A stretch of DNA of 44,295 nucleotides from assembly GCA_027061845.1 (NCBI GenBank), contig JAMOVS010000072.1:1-44295 (forward strand), read 5' to 3'. This stretch comes from Thermaceae bacterium (GTDB lineage: Bacteria > Deinococcota > Deinococci > Deinococcales > Marinithermaceae). This document shows positions 18,071-27,173 of this stretch, in pieces (positions within the stretch are counted from its first letter, which is position 1; each line of letters opens with the position of its first letter). The translations under genes and the position numbers were made by a program. A model generated the notes under the pieces. It had not been told where the DNA came from, searched no databases, and saw only the letters and a list, made by a program, of their open reading frames with translations.

Positions 18071-18844
18071 ATGTTGAAGAAAGGTTTGATGACCCTGTTC
18101 GTCGCCATGGCCGCCCTCGCCATGGCCGCCACCACCGAGCTCATGGTGACCGCCGAGGTAGTGCACCAGGAAAACGGCTACGCCCTCAAGATCGGCGAGG
18201 AACTGGTCCCGCTCAAGGCTTACGAGATGCCCCTCTGCCTGGTCAACGCCGAGGAGCCGGTGAAGCTCGTTCTGAAGCTCGAGGGTGACCCGCCCCAGGT
18301 GGTGGCGGTCGCCGTCGCCGAGGGCCCCTGCCCGGCCGGTACCGAGCTTCCGGCAACGGCGGAGGAGCGCATCGCCCAGCGGGTGCAGGAGGGCTACCTC
18401 AAGGCCAAGGGCGAGGTGATCCGCGAACAGAACCGCTGGATGCTCCGCATCGGCGACACCGAGGTCCCGATGGACCCCGAGACCCTTCCCCCCTGCCTGC
18501 GGAAAGACGGCGCCAAGGTTGACGTGGGCGCCATCGAAGGCGACGAAGAGGAGCTCCTCCTGATCAAGGGCGACTGCCTGGCCCGGATCGAGCTCAAGGC
18601 CCAGCTTCGGGAGCAGATTCGGGAAACCCTCCGGGCCGAGGCCCGGGAGCGGGAAGGCTCCGGCGCGATCGAGCACGAACACCCGGCGATGCCGCCCCAC
18701 GAGGAAATGCACCAGCGGGCCGAAGAGGTGAAGGAGACGGTCAAGGAGAAGGCGAAAGAGGTCAAGGAGAAGGTCGAAGAGGTCAGGGAAAAGGTGGAGC
18801 ACGCCGTTCCCACCCCCAAGGTCCCCGGCGACCACGCCCACTGA
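18071..18844 (+). CDS. Uncharacterised secreted protein: two internal repeats with paired Cys plus Lys/Glu-rich coiled-coil tail
   Basis: AEVVHQENGYALKIGEELVPLKAYEMPLCL...GPC and GEVIREQNRWMLRIGDTEVPMDPETLPPCL...GDC; tail VKETVKEKAKEVKEKVEEVREKVE. Confidence 0.7.
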   Translation: MLKKGLMTLFVAMAALAMAATTELMVTAEVVHQENGYALKIGEELVPLKAYEMPLCLVNAEEPVKLVLKLEGDPPQVVAVAVAEGPCPAGTELPATAEERIAQRVQEGYLKAKGEVIREQNRWMLRIGDTEVPMDPETLPPCLRKDGAKVDVGAIEGDEEELLLIKGDCLARIELKAQLREQIRETLRAEAREREGSGAIEHEHPAMPPHEEMHQRAEEVKETVKEKAKEVKEKVEEVREKVEHAVPTPKVPGDHAH

Positions 18845-18861
18845 AGACGCCCCTCCTCCCG

Positions 18862-18888
18862 ACCCCCGGGGATCCCCCGGGGGTTTTT
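18862..18888 (+). terminator. Intrinsic terminator
   Basis: ACCCCCGGGG-ATC-CCCCGGGGGT-TTTT. Confidence 0.85.
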
Positions 18889-18924
18889 ACTTGGCGTTAA
18901 CCCCGTGCAGGTACCCTGGTAGCG

Positions 18925-19584
18925 ATGCGGATTCTCCTGGTCGAGGACGAAGACGGACTCCGCCGGCCCCTGGCGGCCATGCTCCGCCATCAGGGCTACG
19001 AGGTCCGCGAGGCCGCGAACCTCGAGGAAGCCTGGGACGCCTTCATCGAGGCCGAGCCCGATCTGGTCTCCCTCGACATCATGCTTCCCGAAGGTGAGGA
19101 CGGCGGGTTCCGCTTCGCCGAGGAGATCCGGGAAGCCGGTTACCAGGGCCCCATCCTCTTCGTCACCGCCCGCGACGCGGTGGACGACCGGGTGCGGGGG
19201 CTCGACCTCGGTGGCGACGACTACCTGGTCAAACCCTTCAACCTCGAGGAATACGCCGCCCGGGTCCGGGCGCTCTTGCGGCGCGGGTCCCCGGTGAAAA
19301 AGAGCCGCCTGGAGCGGGGACCGCTGGTGGTCGACTTCGCCGCCCGGAGGGTGCTCTGGAACGGGCGGGAGGTCGAGCTCACCGGCCGGGAGTTTGCCCT
19401 CTTGGAACTCTTTGCCCTCAACCCGGACCGGGTCTACACCGCCGAGGAACTCTTGGAACGGCTCTTCCCTGGAACCGAGTCGGGGCTCAAGATCGTCCGG
19501 GTCTACATTCACCGGCTGCGCCAAAAGCTCGGTCCCGAGGTGATCGTCACCGTGCCCGGGGGGTACCGCTTGGGGGCGGCATGA
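18925..19584 (+). CDS. OmpR-family response regulator
   Basis: MRILLVEDEDGLRRPLAAMLRHQGYEV...LVSLDIMLPEGEDGG...DLGGDDYLVKPFNLEEYAARVRALLRR; winged-helix C-terminus ELTGREFALLELFALNPDRVYTAEELLERLF. Confidence 0.94.
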   Translation: MRILLVEDEDGLRRPLAAMLRHQGYEVREAANLEEAWDAFIEAEPDLVSLDIMLPEGEDGGFRFAEEIREAGYQGPILFVTARDAVDDRVRGLDLGGDDYLVKPFNLEEYAARVRALLRRGSPVKKSRLERGPLVVDFAARRVLWNGREVELTGREFALLELFALNPDRVYTAEELLERLFPGTESGLKIVRVYIHRLRQKLGPEVIVTVPGGYRLGAA

Positions 19585-20846
19585 GCCTGCGCTGGAAGCT
19601 AGCCCTGGGGACCGCGATGGTGGCGATCCTTGCCACCGGGCTGCACTTTTTCATCGCCTACCTGGGCTTCCGGCAGGCCATCGAGGACGAGATCCAAAGC
19701 GAGCTCGAGCGCTGGAGCGCCGCGGTGGCGCAGGTGGTGGTCATCGACGACCGGGGCCGCCCCCGGCTCCAGGGGGGCAACTGGCCGTGGCTAGGGTCGG
19801 GGTACACCCTGGGCTTCCGGGTCAAACGCAACGGGAGGATCTACCTCGAGGCCGGCATCCTGCCCCCGGCACCCACGCCGGACTGGGCCACCATCGAACG
19901 CCGGCTGCCGCAAGGGTTCACCCTCGAGCTCTACCTGAACGTCGGCGAGTACCGCCGGGCGCTGGCCCGCCAGCTGCAAAGCGGGCTGGTCACGCTCCCG
20001 CTGGCCGCCGTCCTCGCCGCCGTGCTGGGCCTTTTCATCGCCCAGCGCATGCTGGTCCCGCTGGATCGGCTGGCCCGGGGGGTGGAGAAGCTCTCCCACG
20101 TCGAGTTCCCCGAGCCCCTCCCCGAGCCCGGCGGCAACGACGAGCTCGCCGCCCTGACCCGGAGCTTCAACCGCATGGCCCGGGCGCTCAAGGAGGCCTT
20201 CGAGCGCGAGCGGGCGTTCACCCGCTACGCCTCCCACGAGCTGAGGAACCCATTGGCCACACTGCACGCCCAGCTCGACGCCCTCGAGTCCGGCGTGGTC
20301 CCCAAGGAGGAAGCGGTCGCCGAGGGCAAGCGGGCGCTGGACCGGATGCGCTCCACCCTCGACGGCCTCTTGCTGCTGGCCCGCGAACCCAAGGCCGAGC
20401 TCGAGCCCCTGCCGCTCGCCCCCCTCCTCGAGCGGGCGGTCCGGGCGCTGCCCGAACCGCAGCGCGCCCGGGTGGAGCTCACCCCCCCGCCGGAAGACCT
20501 CTGGATCGAGGCCGACGAACGGCTCTTCGCCCGAGCCCTGGAAAACCTCCTCAACAACGCCCTGAAACACACCGACGGTAGGGTCCACCTGGGGGCAGAG
20601 GCGGAGAACGGGCAGGTGCGTCTGATCGTCCGCGACGAAGGTCCCGGCGTCCCGCCGGAACTCCTCCCCAAGCTGACCCAGCCCTTCTTCCGCGGGGGTG
20701 CCCGCCCCGGCCTGGGGCTGGGCCTCGCCCTGGCCGCCCAAGCCATCAAGGCCATGGGGGGCGACCTGCGCTTTGAAAGCAGAAACCCGGGACTCGTCGC
20801 CAGCTTCACGCTCCCGCGTGCGGAGGTCGAAGATGTGGAAGCGTAG
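19581..20846 (+). CDS. Sensor histidine kinase
   Basis: HAMP region; RYASHELRNPLATLHAQLDALE (H box); NLLNNALKHT (N box); VRDEGPGVPPELLPKLTQPFFRGGARPGLGLGLALAAQAIKAMGG. Confidence 0.94.
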   Translation: MSLRWKLALGTAMVAILATGLHFFIAYLGFRQAIEDEIQSELERWSAAVAQVVVIDDRGRPRLQGGNWPWLGSGYTLGFRVKRNGRIYLEAGILPPAPTPDWATIERRLPQGFTLELYLNVGEYRRALARQLQSGLVTLPLAAVLAAVLGLFIAQRMLVPLDRLARGVEKLSHVEFPEPLPEPGGNDELAALTRSFNRMARALKEAFERERAFTRYASHELRNPLATLHAQLDALESGVVPKEEAVAEGKRALDRMRSTLDGLLLLAREPKAELEPLPLAPLLERAVRALPEPQRARVELTPPPEDLWIEADERLFARALENLLNNALKHTDGRVHLGAEAENGQVRLIVRDEGPGVPPELLPKLTQPFFRGGARPGLGLGLALAAQAIKAMGGDLRFESRNPGLVASFTLPRAEVEDVEA

Positions 20847-21612
20847 CCTGCCCCTCCTTCTCGCCCTGGCGCTTCTCGCCGCCCCCCTTCCCGCCTGGGC
20901 CAGCGACGGCCACCGGACGGAGAAGGAGAGCGACCGCTTCGAGAAGGTCATGCCCAAGCTCCCCGACGTCTTCAAAAACGACGATAACGACGAGAAGAAA
21001 GCGGAGGAAAAAGGGAGCGAGCGCGACCAGGAGGAAGAAGACCGGCACCGCCCGAAGGTGCCCATGCCTCCCCTTCCGCTCCCCAAGGAGCCCGGCGACT
21101 TCCTGCCCCCCCGACCCTCCCCGCCCCACAAGCACCCCGAGGAATCCCCGGAATACGACGACGACTTCGCCTACTACGGGCGGGTCCAGGCGGTGGATCC
21201 GGAGATCGTGGTGGGAAGCCGAACCCTGGTCGGCCACCTGGCGCTGCTCGACTTCCTGGCCCCGGGCATGCAGGTGGAGGTCGAGGGTCGGATCGTCGAC
21301 GGGCGCCTGCAGGTCAAGGAGCTGCACGTCCTGGAACCCAAGCGCTGGGCGTACTTCGAAGGCCCCAGCCCCGAGCTCGGGTGGAGCCGGGTCTGGTACC
21401 TGGACGGCCGGGTCTGGAAGACGCAAACCGCGGATCCGGGGCCCCGGGTACGCCTCCTCGCCTGCTACCGAAACGGCTGGATCGGCCTCCCGCCCTCGCA
21501 GACCCCGCCCCTGACCCCGCCAGAACCGGGCCTCTGGCTGCTCGAGGGCCTCGCCTGGCACGGCGAGCTGCGCTGGACCCAGATCCGCAAGATCGGGACC
21601 TGCCAGGACTGA
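20833..21612 (+). CDS. Hypothetical secreted protein with highly charged N-terminal region and DUF5666-like domain
   Basis: MWKRSLPLLLALALLAAPLPAWAS signal; YYGRVQAVDPEIVVGSRTLVGHLALLDFLAPGMQVEVEGRIVDGRLQVKELHVLEP; start trimmed from ORF 20698..21612. Confidence 0.65.
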   Translation: MWKRSLPLLLALALLAAPLPAWASDGHRTEKESDRFEKVMPKLPDVFKNDDNDEKKAEEKGSERDQEEEDRHRPKVPMPPLPLPKEPGDFLPPRPSPPHKHPEESPEYDDDFAYYGRVQAVDPEIVVGSRTLVGHLALLDFLAPGMQVEVEGRIVDGRLQVKELHVLEPKRWAYFEGPSPELGWSRVWYLDGRVWKTQTADPGPRVRLLACYRNGWIGLPPSQTPPLTPPEPGLWLLEGLAWHGELRWTQIRKIGTCQD

Positions 21613-21670
21613 AGGACACCTGGCCCCCGCGACCCGTGATACCCTAAGGCCACCGTTAGGAGGTGGAAAA

Positions 21671-22810
21671 ATGAAAAGGCAGGCAAGGGCGCTACTGGCC
21701 GCGGCCTTGGCGCTCGCATTGTTCTCTGCATGTTCCGGCAACGATACCGCCCCCAAGTACTCCAGCACTCAGGTGGACCGGGAAGTCACCACGCTGAGCG
21801 GCGACCTGCAGGCACTGCAACAGGAAACGCTCAGCGACCCCGCCGTCGCCTCGATCTTCTACATCCTGCAAAACCTGGGGTCCTCGCTTTCCCCCGGGAA
21901 CCTCTCGCTGGGTCCGGCGACCCTGATCAAGGTCACCACCCTGGACGCCTCCCGGTTGGTCCCGCTCATCCAGCCGGTGGAACTGCTCCCCCGAGAGGGC
22001 ATCAACATGGTGACCGACGGCAGCTTCACGCCGGCGCCGCCCACCGACTACGAGATCCTCTGGCAGGTCGACCCCACGACCTACGCCGACTTCCGGGTCG
22101 ACTGGGACCGGGAACCCACCGTGGAGGTGATCACGCGCTCCAACACCCGGGCGGAACGCCCGGTATCCAGCGAAGCCGGCCTCTTCATCGGCACCGACGT
22201 GCAAAACAACCAGCTCCTGGAACCGGAACGGGTCGGAAGCGCCGAGCTTGAGGCCGACTGGTATTCCTGCAACGGCAACTACATCGACGAACCCACGATG
22301 CTCAAGCTCGGCGCCGAGGTGGGCGAGCGGAGCAAGCTGGGGCTGGAAGCGGAGTTCGCCGTCCGTGAAGGAGCCCACGACACCGTAAGCGGAAGCCTGG
22401 CATTTTCGGGCAAGACCGACCAAGGTAGCTTCGAGCAACGGCTCGAGCTCTCCGCCAGCGGCGACCTGGAGCGCGACGCCAACTGCTGGTTCACCGACTT
22501 CAACCCCACCCGCGCAACGGTCCGCTTCTACACCAAAGCCACCCGGGGCGGCTCGACGCGGTCGCTCGAGTTCTCCGCCACCTTCCAGAACTTTACCTAC
22601 GACGACGACGGCGACCTCACCAGTCTGGACGTCAGCGGCGCGCTGAAGATCAACGGATCGGTGGCGGCGGCCTTCGACGGCCGCCTGGACGACCTCGAGG
22701 GCGACTGCCCCGGCGCGAACGTGAACGTTCGGTTCGCCGACCGCACGACCACCTTGCAGAGCTGGCTGACGGACAACGGCCTCTGCTCCTCCACCACCGC
22801 CAGCTTCTAA
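21671..22810 (+). CDS. Hypothetical lipoprotein
   Basis: MKRQARALLAAALALALFSACSGND lipobox (LFSAC); SD ggaggt; soluble domain of unknown family. Confidence 0.7.
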   Translation: MKRQARALLAAALALALFSACSGNDTAPKYSSTQVDREVTTLSGDLQALQQETLSDPAVASIFYILQNLGSSLSPGNLSLGPATLIKVTTLDASRLVPLIQPVELLPREGINMVTDGSFTPAPPTDYEILWQVDPTTYADFRVDWDREPTVEVITRSNTRAERPVSSEAGLFIGTDVQNNQLLEPERVGSAELEADWYSCNGNYIDEPTMLKLGAEVGERSKLGLEAEFAVREGAHDTVSGSLAFSGKTDQGSFEQRLELSASGDLERDANCWFTDFNPTRATVRFYTKATRGGSTRSLEFSATFQNFTYDDDGDLTSLDVSGALKINGSVAAAFDGRLDDLEGDCPGANVNVRFADRTTTLQSWLTDNGLCSSTTASF

Positions 22811-22830
22811 AAACCCGAGCACCGTACCAA

Positions 22831-22852
22831 AGGGGGCCCCGCCGGGCCCCCT
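22831..22852. terminator. Hairpin between convergent lipoprotein gene and topA
   Basis: AGGGGGCCC-CGCC-GGGCCCCCT. Confidence 0.65.
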
Positions 22853-22855
22853 GCT

Positions 22856-25342
22856 TTACGCCCCCACCCCGGCCGTCTTCTTCGAACGTCCGTAGGCCAT
22901 GCGGAGTTTGAAGAGCGCCCGTTTGTGGAGCTTCCTGGCCGCCTCCTCGTCGAGGCCCAGCGCCCGGGCGGCCGCCGCCAGGTCCTGACCCTCTTCCTCC
23001 AGCAGGCGAGCGATCCTCGCCTCCTCCTCAGAAAGCCCCTCGAGGAAGGGCTTCAAGTCCTCCCAGGTGGCCTTCTTGCCGGTCTTGGCGGTGGCCTTCT
23101 TCTTCTGCTTGCCGCGCGTCTTCGCCTTCGATCCGGCCTTGCCGCGGTCCTTCAGGTTGGGGTAGGCGTAGTTGGGGCAGTCGGGGTTCGAGCACTTCAA
23201 GGTCCCGGCCTTGCCCTTCTTCACCATGACCCAGCCGCAGGTCGGGCACTTTTCCTCGGTGGGCGGGTCGAAGACCACGAAGTCGCAGCCGGACTCGCTG
23301 CAGCGCCAGTAGGTCCGGCCCCGGCGGCTCTTCTTGGCCACGATCTCGCCCACCCCGCACTTGGGGCAGGGGATGCCGGTGGAGGGGGCCTCGTCCCGGG
23401 TGTAGTCGCACTCGGGGTAGCGGCTGCAGGCGATGAAGGGGCCGTAGCGACCCCACTTGCGCACCAGCGGGGCCCCGCACTTGGGGCAGCTTTCTCCGAT
23501 CGGCTCGGCCTCCCGGCGCTCTTCCAAAGGCTCGGTGTAGCTGCACTCGGGGTAGCCGGTGCAGCCCAGGAAGGCGCCGTAGCGCCCCACCCGGAGCTCC
23601 AGGGGCCGGCCGCAGACCGGGCAGGTCTTCCGCGGCACCTTCTCGAACTCCTCCATGAAGGGCTCGAAGAAGACCCGGACCGCCTCCGGCCAGGGCCGCT
23701 CGCCCTCCTCCACCCGGTCGAGCTCGGACTCCATCCGGGCGGTGAAGTCGTAGGCCAGGACCCGGGGAAAGTGCGTCTTCAAAAACCCCACCACCTCGCG
23801 GCCGAGGCCGGTCGGCTTGAGCGCGCGTCCCTCGCGCTCGACGTAGGCGCGCTTTTCCAGGGTCTCGATGGTGGGGGCGTAGGTCGAGGGCCGGCCGATG
23901 CCGAGCTCTTCCAGGGTCTTGACCAAGGTGGCGTCGGTGTAGCGGGGCGGAGGTTGGGTGAACTTCTGCTCCAGGAGTAGGTCGAGGAGCCTGGCCCGCG
24001 CCCCCTGCCGCAAAGGCGGCAGCTCCTTGCCCTCCTCCTCCCGGCCCCAGACTTTGAGGTAGCCGTCGAAGAGAAGCCGGGTGCCGCTGGCGCGGAAGGT
24101 GAGCCCGCCCCCTTCGAGCAACGCGGCGGTGTTCAGGTAGCGGGCGGGCCTCATCTGGCTGGCCACGAAGCGCCGCCAGATCAGCTCATAGAGCTTGGCC
24201 TCCTCGTCCGAGAGGTAGGGGCGGACCTTCTCCGGCGTCCTTTGGACGCTGGTCGGGCGGATCGCCTCGTGGGCGTCCTGGGCCCCCTTCCTGGCGCGGT
24301 AGGCGGGGGGACGCTCGGGCAGGTAGTCCTTGCCGAAGGTACCCTCGATGAAGGCCCGGGCCTCCCTCACCGCCTCCGGCGCCACCCGGGTGGAGTCGGT
24401 GCGCATGTAGGTGATCAGGCCGACCCGCTCGCCGCCGAGGTCGATGCCCTCGTAAAGCCTTTGCGCCACCCGCATGGTGCGGCCGGCGCTCCAACCCAGC
24501 CGACTGGAGGCCGCCTGCTGCAGCGTGCTGGTGGTGAAGGGGGGCGGCGCCTTCTTCTGCCGCTCCCGGGCCTCGACCGAGGCGACTTCAAAGGCGGGAA
24601 CCGCCTTGGCCCGTTTCTCGATCCGCCGGGCCTCGGCCTCGGAGGTGATCAGGAAGGTCTCCTTGCCGCCCTTCTTCTCCCGCACCCGGCGGCCGTCCAC
24701 CCGGTAGAGCTGGGCGGAGAAGTCCTTCCCCTCGCTTTCGAAGCGGCCCTCGACCTCCCAGTACTCCTGGGGCTTGAAGGCCTCGATCTCCTCCTCGCGC
24801 TCGACCACCAACCGGAGCGCCACCGACTGCACCCGGCCGGCGGAGAGCGCCCTCTTGCGGAACTTCTCGGAAAGAAGCGGCGAGAGGTTGTAGCCGACCA
24901 GCCGGTCCAGGACCCGCCTCGCCTGCTGGGCGTCCACCCTTTTCAGGTCGATCGGCCGGGGCCGGGCGATCGCCTCCTTGATCGCCCGTGGGGTGATCTC
25001 GTGGAACTCGGCCCGGATGGGGGCGGTGGGCTCGAGCTCCAAAAGGCTGGCCACGTGGTAGCCGATCGCCTCCCCCTCGCGGTCGGGGTCGGTGGCCACC
25101 AGCACCCGGCTCGCCCGCCGGGCGGCCCGCTTTAAGTCCTCGACGACCTTCTTCTTGCCCTTCTTGACCTGGTACTCGGGGGCGAAGTCGCGCTCGAGGT
25201 CCACCCCGAGCTTGCGCTCGGGGAGGTCCATCACGTGGCCTAGACTCGCCTTGACCTCGTAGCCCTTTCCCAGGATGCGCTCGAGGGTGCGTGCCTTGGC
25301 CGGGGATTCAACAACGATCAACGTACGCTCGGGCACGCCCAT
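22856..25342 (-). CDS. topA: DNA topoisomerase I with four C-terminal Cys4 zinc-ribbon motifs and terminal HTH-like segment
   Basis: LIVVESPAKARTLERILGKGYEVKASLGHVMDLP...ATDPDREGEAIGYHVA...YMRTDSTRVAPEAV; CPVCG/CPKCG/CPKCG/CPTCG zinc motifs. Confidence 0.96.
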   Translation of the reverse strand: MGVPERTLIVVESPAKARTLERILGKGYEVKASLGHVMDLPERKLGVDLERDFAPEYQVKKGKKKVVEDLKRAARRASRVLVATDPDREGEAIGYHVASLLELEPTAPIRAEFHEITPRAIKEAIARPRPIDLKRVDAQQARRVLDRLVGYNLSPLLSEKFRKRALSAGRVQSVALRLVVEREEEIEAFKPQEYWEVEGRFESEGKDFSAQLYRVDGRRVREKKGGKETFLITSEAEARRIEKRAKAVPAFEVASVEARERQKKAPPPFTTSTLQQAASSRLGWSAGRTMRVAQRLYEGIDLGGERVGLITYMRTDSTRVAPEAVREARAFIEGTFGKDYLPERPPAYRARKGAQDAHEAIRPTSVQRTPEKVRPYLSDEEAKLYELIWRRFVASQMRPARYLNTAALLEGGGLTFRASGTRLLFDGYLKVWGREEEGKELPPLRQGARARLLDLLLEQKFTQPPPRYTDATLVKTLEELGIGRPSTYAPTIETLEKRAYVEREGRALKPTGLGREVVGFLKTHFPRVLAYDFTARMESELDRVEEGERPWPEAVRVFFEPFMEEFEKVPRKTCPVCGRPLELRVGRYGAFLGCTGYPECSYTEPLEERREAEPIGESCPKCGAPLVRKWGRYGPFIACSRYPECDYTRDEAPSTGIPCPKCGVGEIVAKKSRRGRTYWRCSESGCDFVVFDPPTEEKCPTCGWVMVKKGKAGTLKCSNPDCPNYAYPNLKDRGKAGSKAKTRGKQKKKATAKTGKKATWEDLKPFLEGLSEEEARIARLLEEEGQDLAAAARALGLDEEAARKLHKRALFKLRMAYGRSKKTAGVGA

Positions 25343-25364
25343 AAGTATAGGGGGGTAGCGGCGA

Positions 25365-27173
25365 TCAGAACTCCTCGTCCCACTCCACGACCGCCGACCC
25401 CTGGGACTCCCCCTGTGCGTACTCCTCGAAGGTCTGGGTCACCGGCGACTGGCTGCGGCGCTCGGGCAGCAAGCCGAACTGCTGGGCGATGCCCCGGAGC
25501 CCCCAGCCGGCCAGCACCACCACGACGAAGATCAATAGGCCCCAGAGGAGCTGCATGACCACGCTCTGGAAGATCGAGAGGTTGGTCAGCACCAGCAGCT
25601 GGGGCAGGCCGCCGTAGTGGGCCAGGATGTCGCCCAGGTAGGAAAGCCCCTCGAAGATGGCGGGGATGAAAAGGAAGAAGAGCGCGTAGCCCAGAAGCCG
25701 CCAGTAGATATTGCGGCCCCCGAAGGTAAGCCAGACCAGGTAAACCGGGAAGAGCGCCAGCGCGCCGACGATCAGGAAGAGGATCGCCCGCGGCAGCCCG
25801 AAGGTGGCCTTCTCCACCTTGATCTGGGTGTCAAACCAGGTGTTGACCGGTTCCTCGAAAACCGCCCGGCGGACGCGCTCCAGCGCTACCGCCAGCACCG
25901 CCACGTCGGACGAACGCAACCCCAAACCGCGGGTCAGTTTTTGAAAAAAATTGTCGGTTTCCTTTGCCAGCGCGGGGTCGGCGGCCTCCACCAGCGGGTA
26001 GAGGCTGAAGAGGTAGCGGGCCCGCGCCTGTTCCAGATAGGTCTTCGCCTTTTTCGGCTGCCCGGTGCTGAGGTAGGCCTGGGCGGTGGCCACGTAGCCC
26101 TCGGTCACGTAGAGCTGGTCGCGCCACTGGTCCACGCTGTGCACCCCCGCCGAGATCAGCTCCTGGGCCACTTTTTCCGCCTTTTTTCGATTTTCGATAA
26201 GGAAGACCAGGTCTTCCACGAACTCTTCATAGGTGGGCTGGTCGCCGCGGCGGGCCGGCAGCTGGATCCTCGCCGGCTTGGTGGGGGCGGGCGGCTTCGC
26301 CGCCGGCGCCCGGGGGGCCGCCGGGGCGGCGGCGGCCGGCTTGGGCTTGGGTTTGGGAGCCGCCGGTGGCGCCGGGGCGGCGGCCGGGCGCGGCTTCGGG
26401 GGGGGAGCCGCCGCCACCGGCGCGACCCCCCCGTAGCCCTCGAGCACCTGGGCCAGCTTGTCCTTCAGCTCGGCCACCTTGGTCCGGTAGCCCTCGATGT
26501 CGCCCGAGGCCAGCGCGGATAGTGCCTCGACGAAGTCCTTCGGCCGCACGTCCCCGACCCGGGGCGAGTCCTGGACGATGAGGAACAGACCGTAAGCCTT
26601 GGAGACCAGGGCGTAGGAATGCACCCGATTCTCGCCGTCGCCGGCCAGATCGAGGCTCTTCACGATGGCCTCGAGGTAGGCCTTCTCGAACAGCCGGCGC
26701 AGGCCCTCGAGGTCGCCCTTCTCCGCCAGCGCCCAGGCCTTCGCCTTGAGCGCGGGGGAGCGGGCGCTGGCCTCGATGAGACGATCGAGCAGCGCCCGGG
26801 CGGCCTCCAGGTCTCCCCGGGCCACGGCGTCGAAAAAGGCGTCGTAAAGCGCCTTGGCGAACGCCCCGCGAACCACCCAGAGGCGGCCCTCGAGGTCGGC
26901 CTTGCTCTTGCGCGCCACCGATACCCGCGCGTCCTTCAGCGCCTGCTCGATGCCGGCGGCGATCACCGGTGGAAGCTGGTCCTTGCCACGGGCGAACGCG
27001 CGCTGCGCGTCCTCGACCAGGACCAGCGCCTGGGCCGGGTCCTTTTCCAGCACCCGCTTGGCCTCGATCACCCTCGGCACCACCTGGTCGTACAGACTCG
27101 CCGCCGGCGGCAACGCCGCAAAGGCCAGGGTCAGAAGCACCCCGGCCAGTACCGCCAGTCCCCTTTGCATCAT
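25365..27173 (-). CDS. Uncharacterised membrane protein: helical N-terminal domain, Ala/Pro/Lys linker, C-terminal TM helices
   Basis: Signal peptide; linker PPPKPRPAAAPAPPAAPKPKPKPAAAAPAAPRAPAAKPPAPTKPA; TM segments near the C-terminus. Confidence 0.7.
   Translation of the reverse strand: MMQRGLAVLAGVLLTLAFAALPPAASLYDQVVPRVIEAKRVLEKDPAQALVLVEDAQRAFARGKDQLPPVIAAGIEQALKDARVSVARKSKADLEGRLWVVRGAFAKALYDAFFDAVARGDLEAARALLDRLIEASARSPALKAKAWALAEKGDLEGLRRLFEKAYLEAIVKSLDLAGDGENRVHSYALVSKAYGLFLIVQDSPRVGDVRPKDFVEALSALASGDIEGYRTKVAELKDKLAQVLEGYGGVAPVAAAPPPKPRPAAAPAPPAAPKPKPKPAAAAPAAPRAPAAKPPAPTKPARIQLPARRGDQPTYEEFVEDLVFLIENRKKAEKVAQELISAGVHSVDQWRDQLYVTEGYVATAQAYLSTGQPKKAKTYLEQARARYLFSLYPLVEAADPALAKETDNFFQKLTRGLGLRSSDVAVLAVALERVRRAVFEEPVNTWFDTQIKVEKATFGLPRAILFLIVGALALFPVYLVWLTFGGRNIYWRLLGYALFFLFIPAIFEGLSYLGDILAHYGGLPQLLVLTNLSIFQSVVMQLLWGLLIFVVVVLAGWGLRGIAQQFGLLPERRSQSPVTQTFEEYAQGESQGSAVVEWDEEF

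Noticed and set aside
21692-22822. 376-aa - strand ORF opposite the lipoprotein
   Set aside because: No domain, Gly/Val/Glu-rich shadow; the + strand ORF has a signal peptide, lipobox and SD.
26233-26436. Gly/Ala-rich repeat ORF on + strand
   Set aside because: Antisense of the Ala/Pro/Lys linker of the 25365..27173 protein; not an independent gene.
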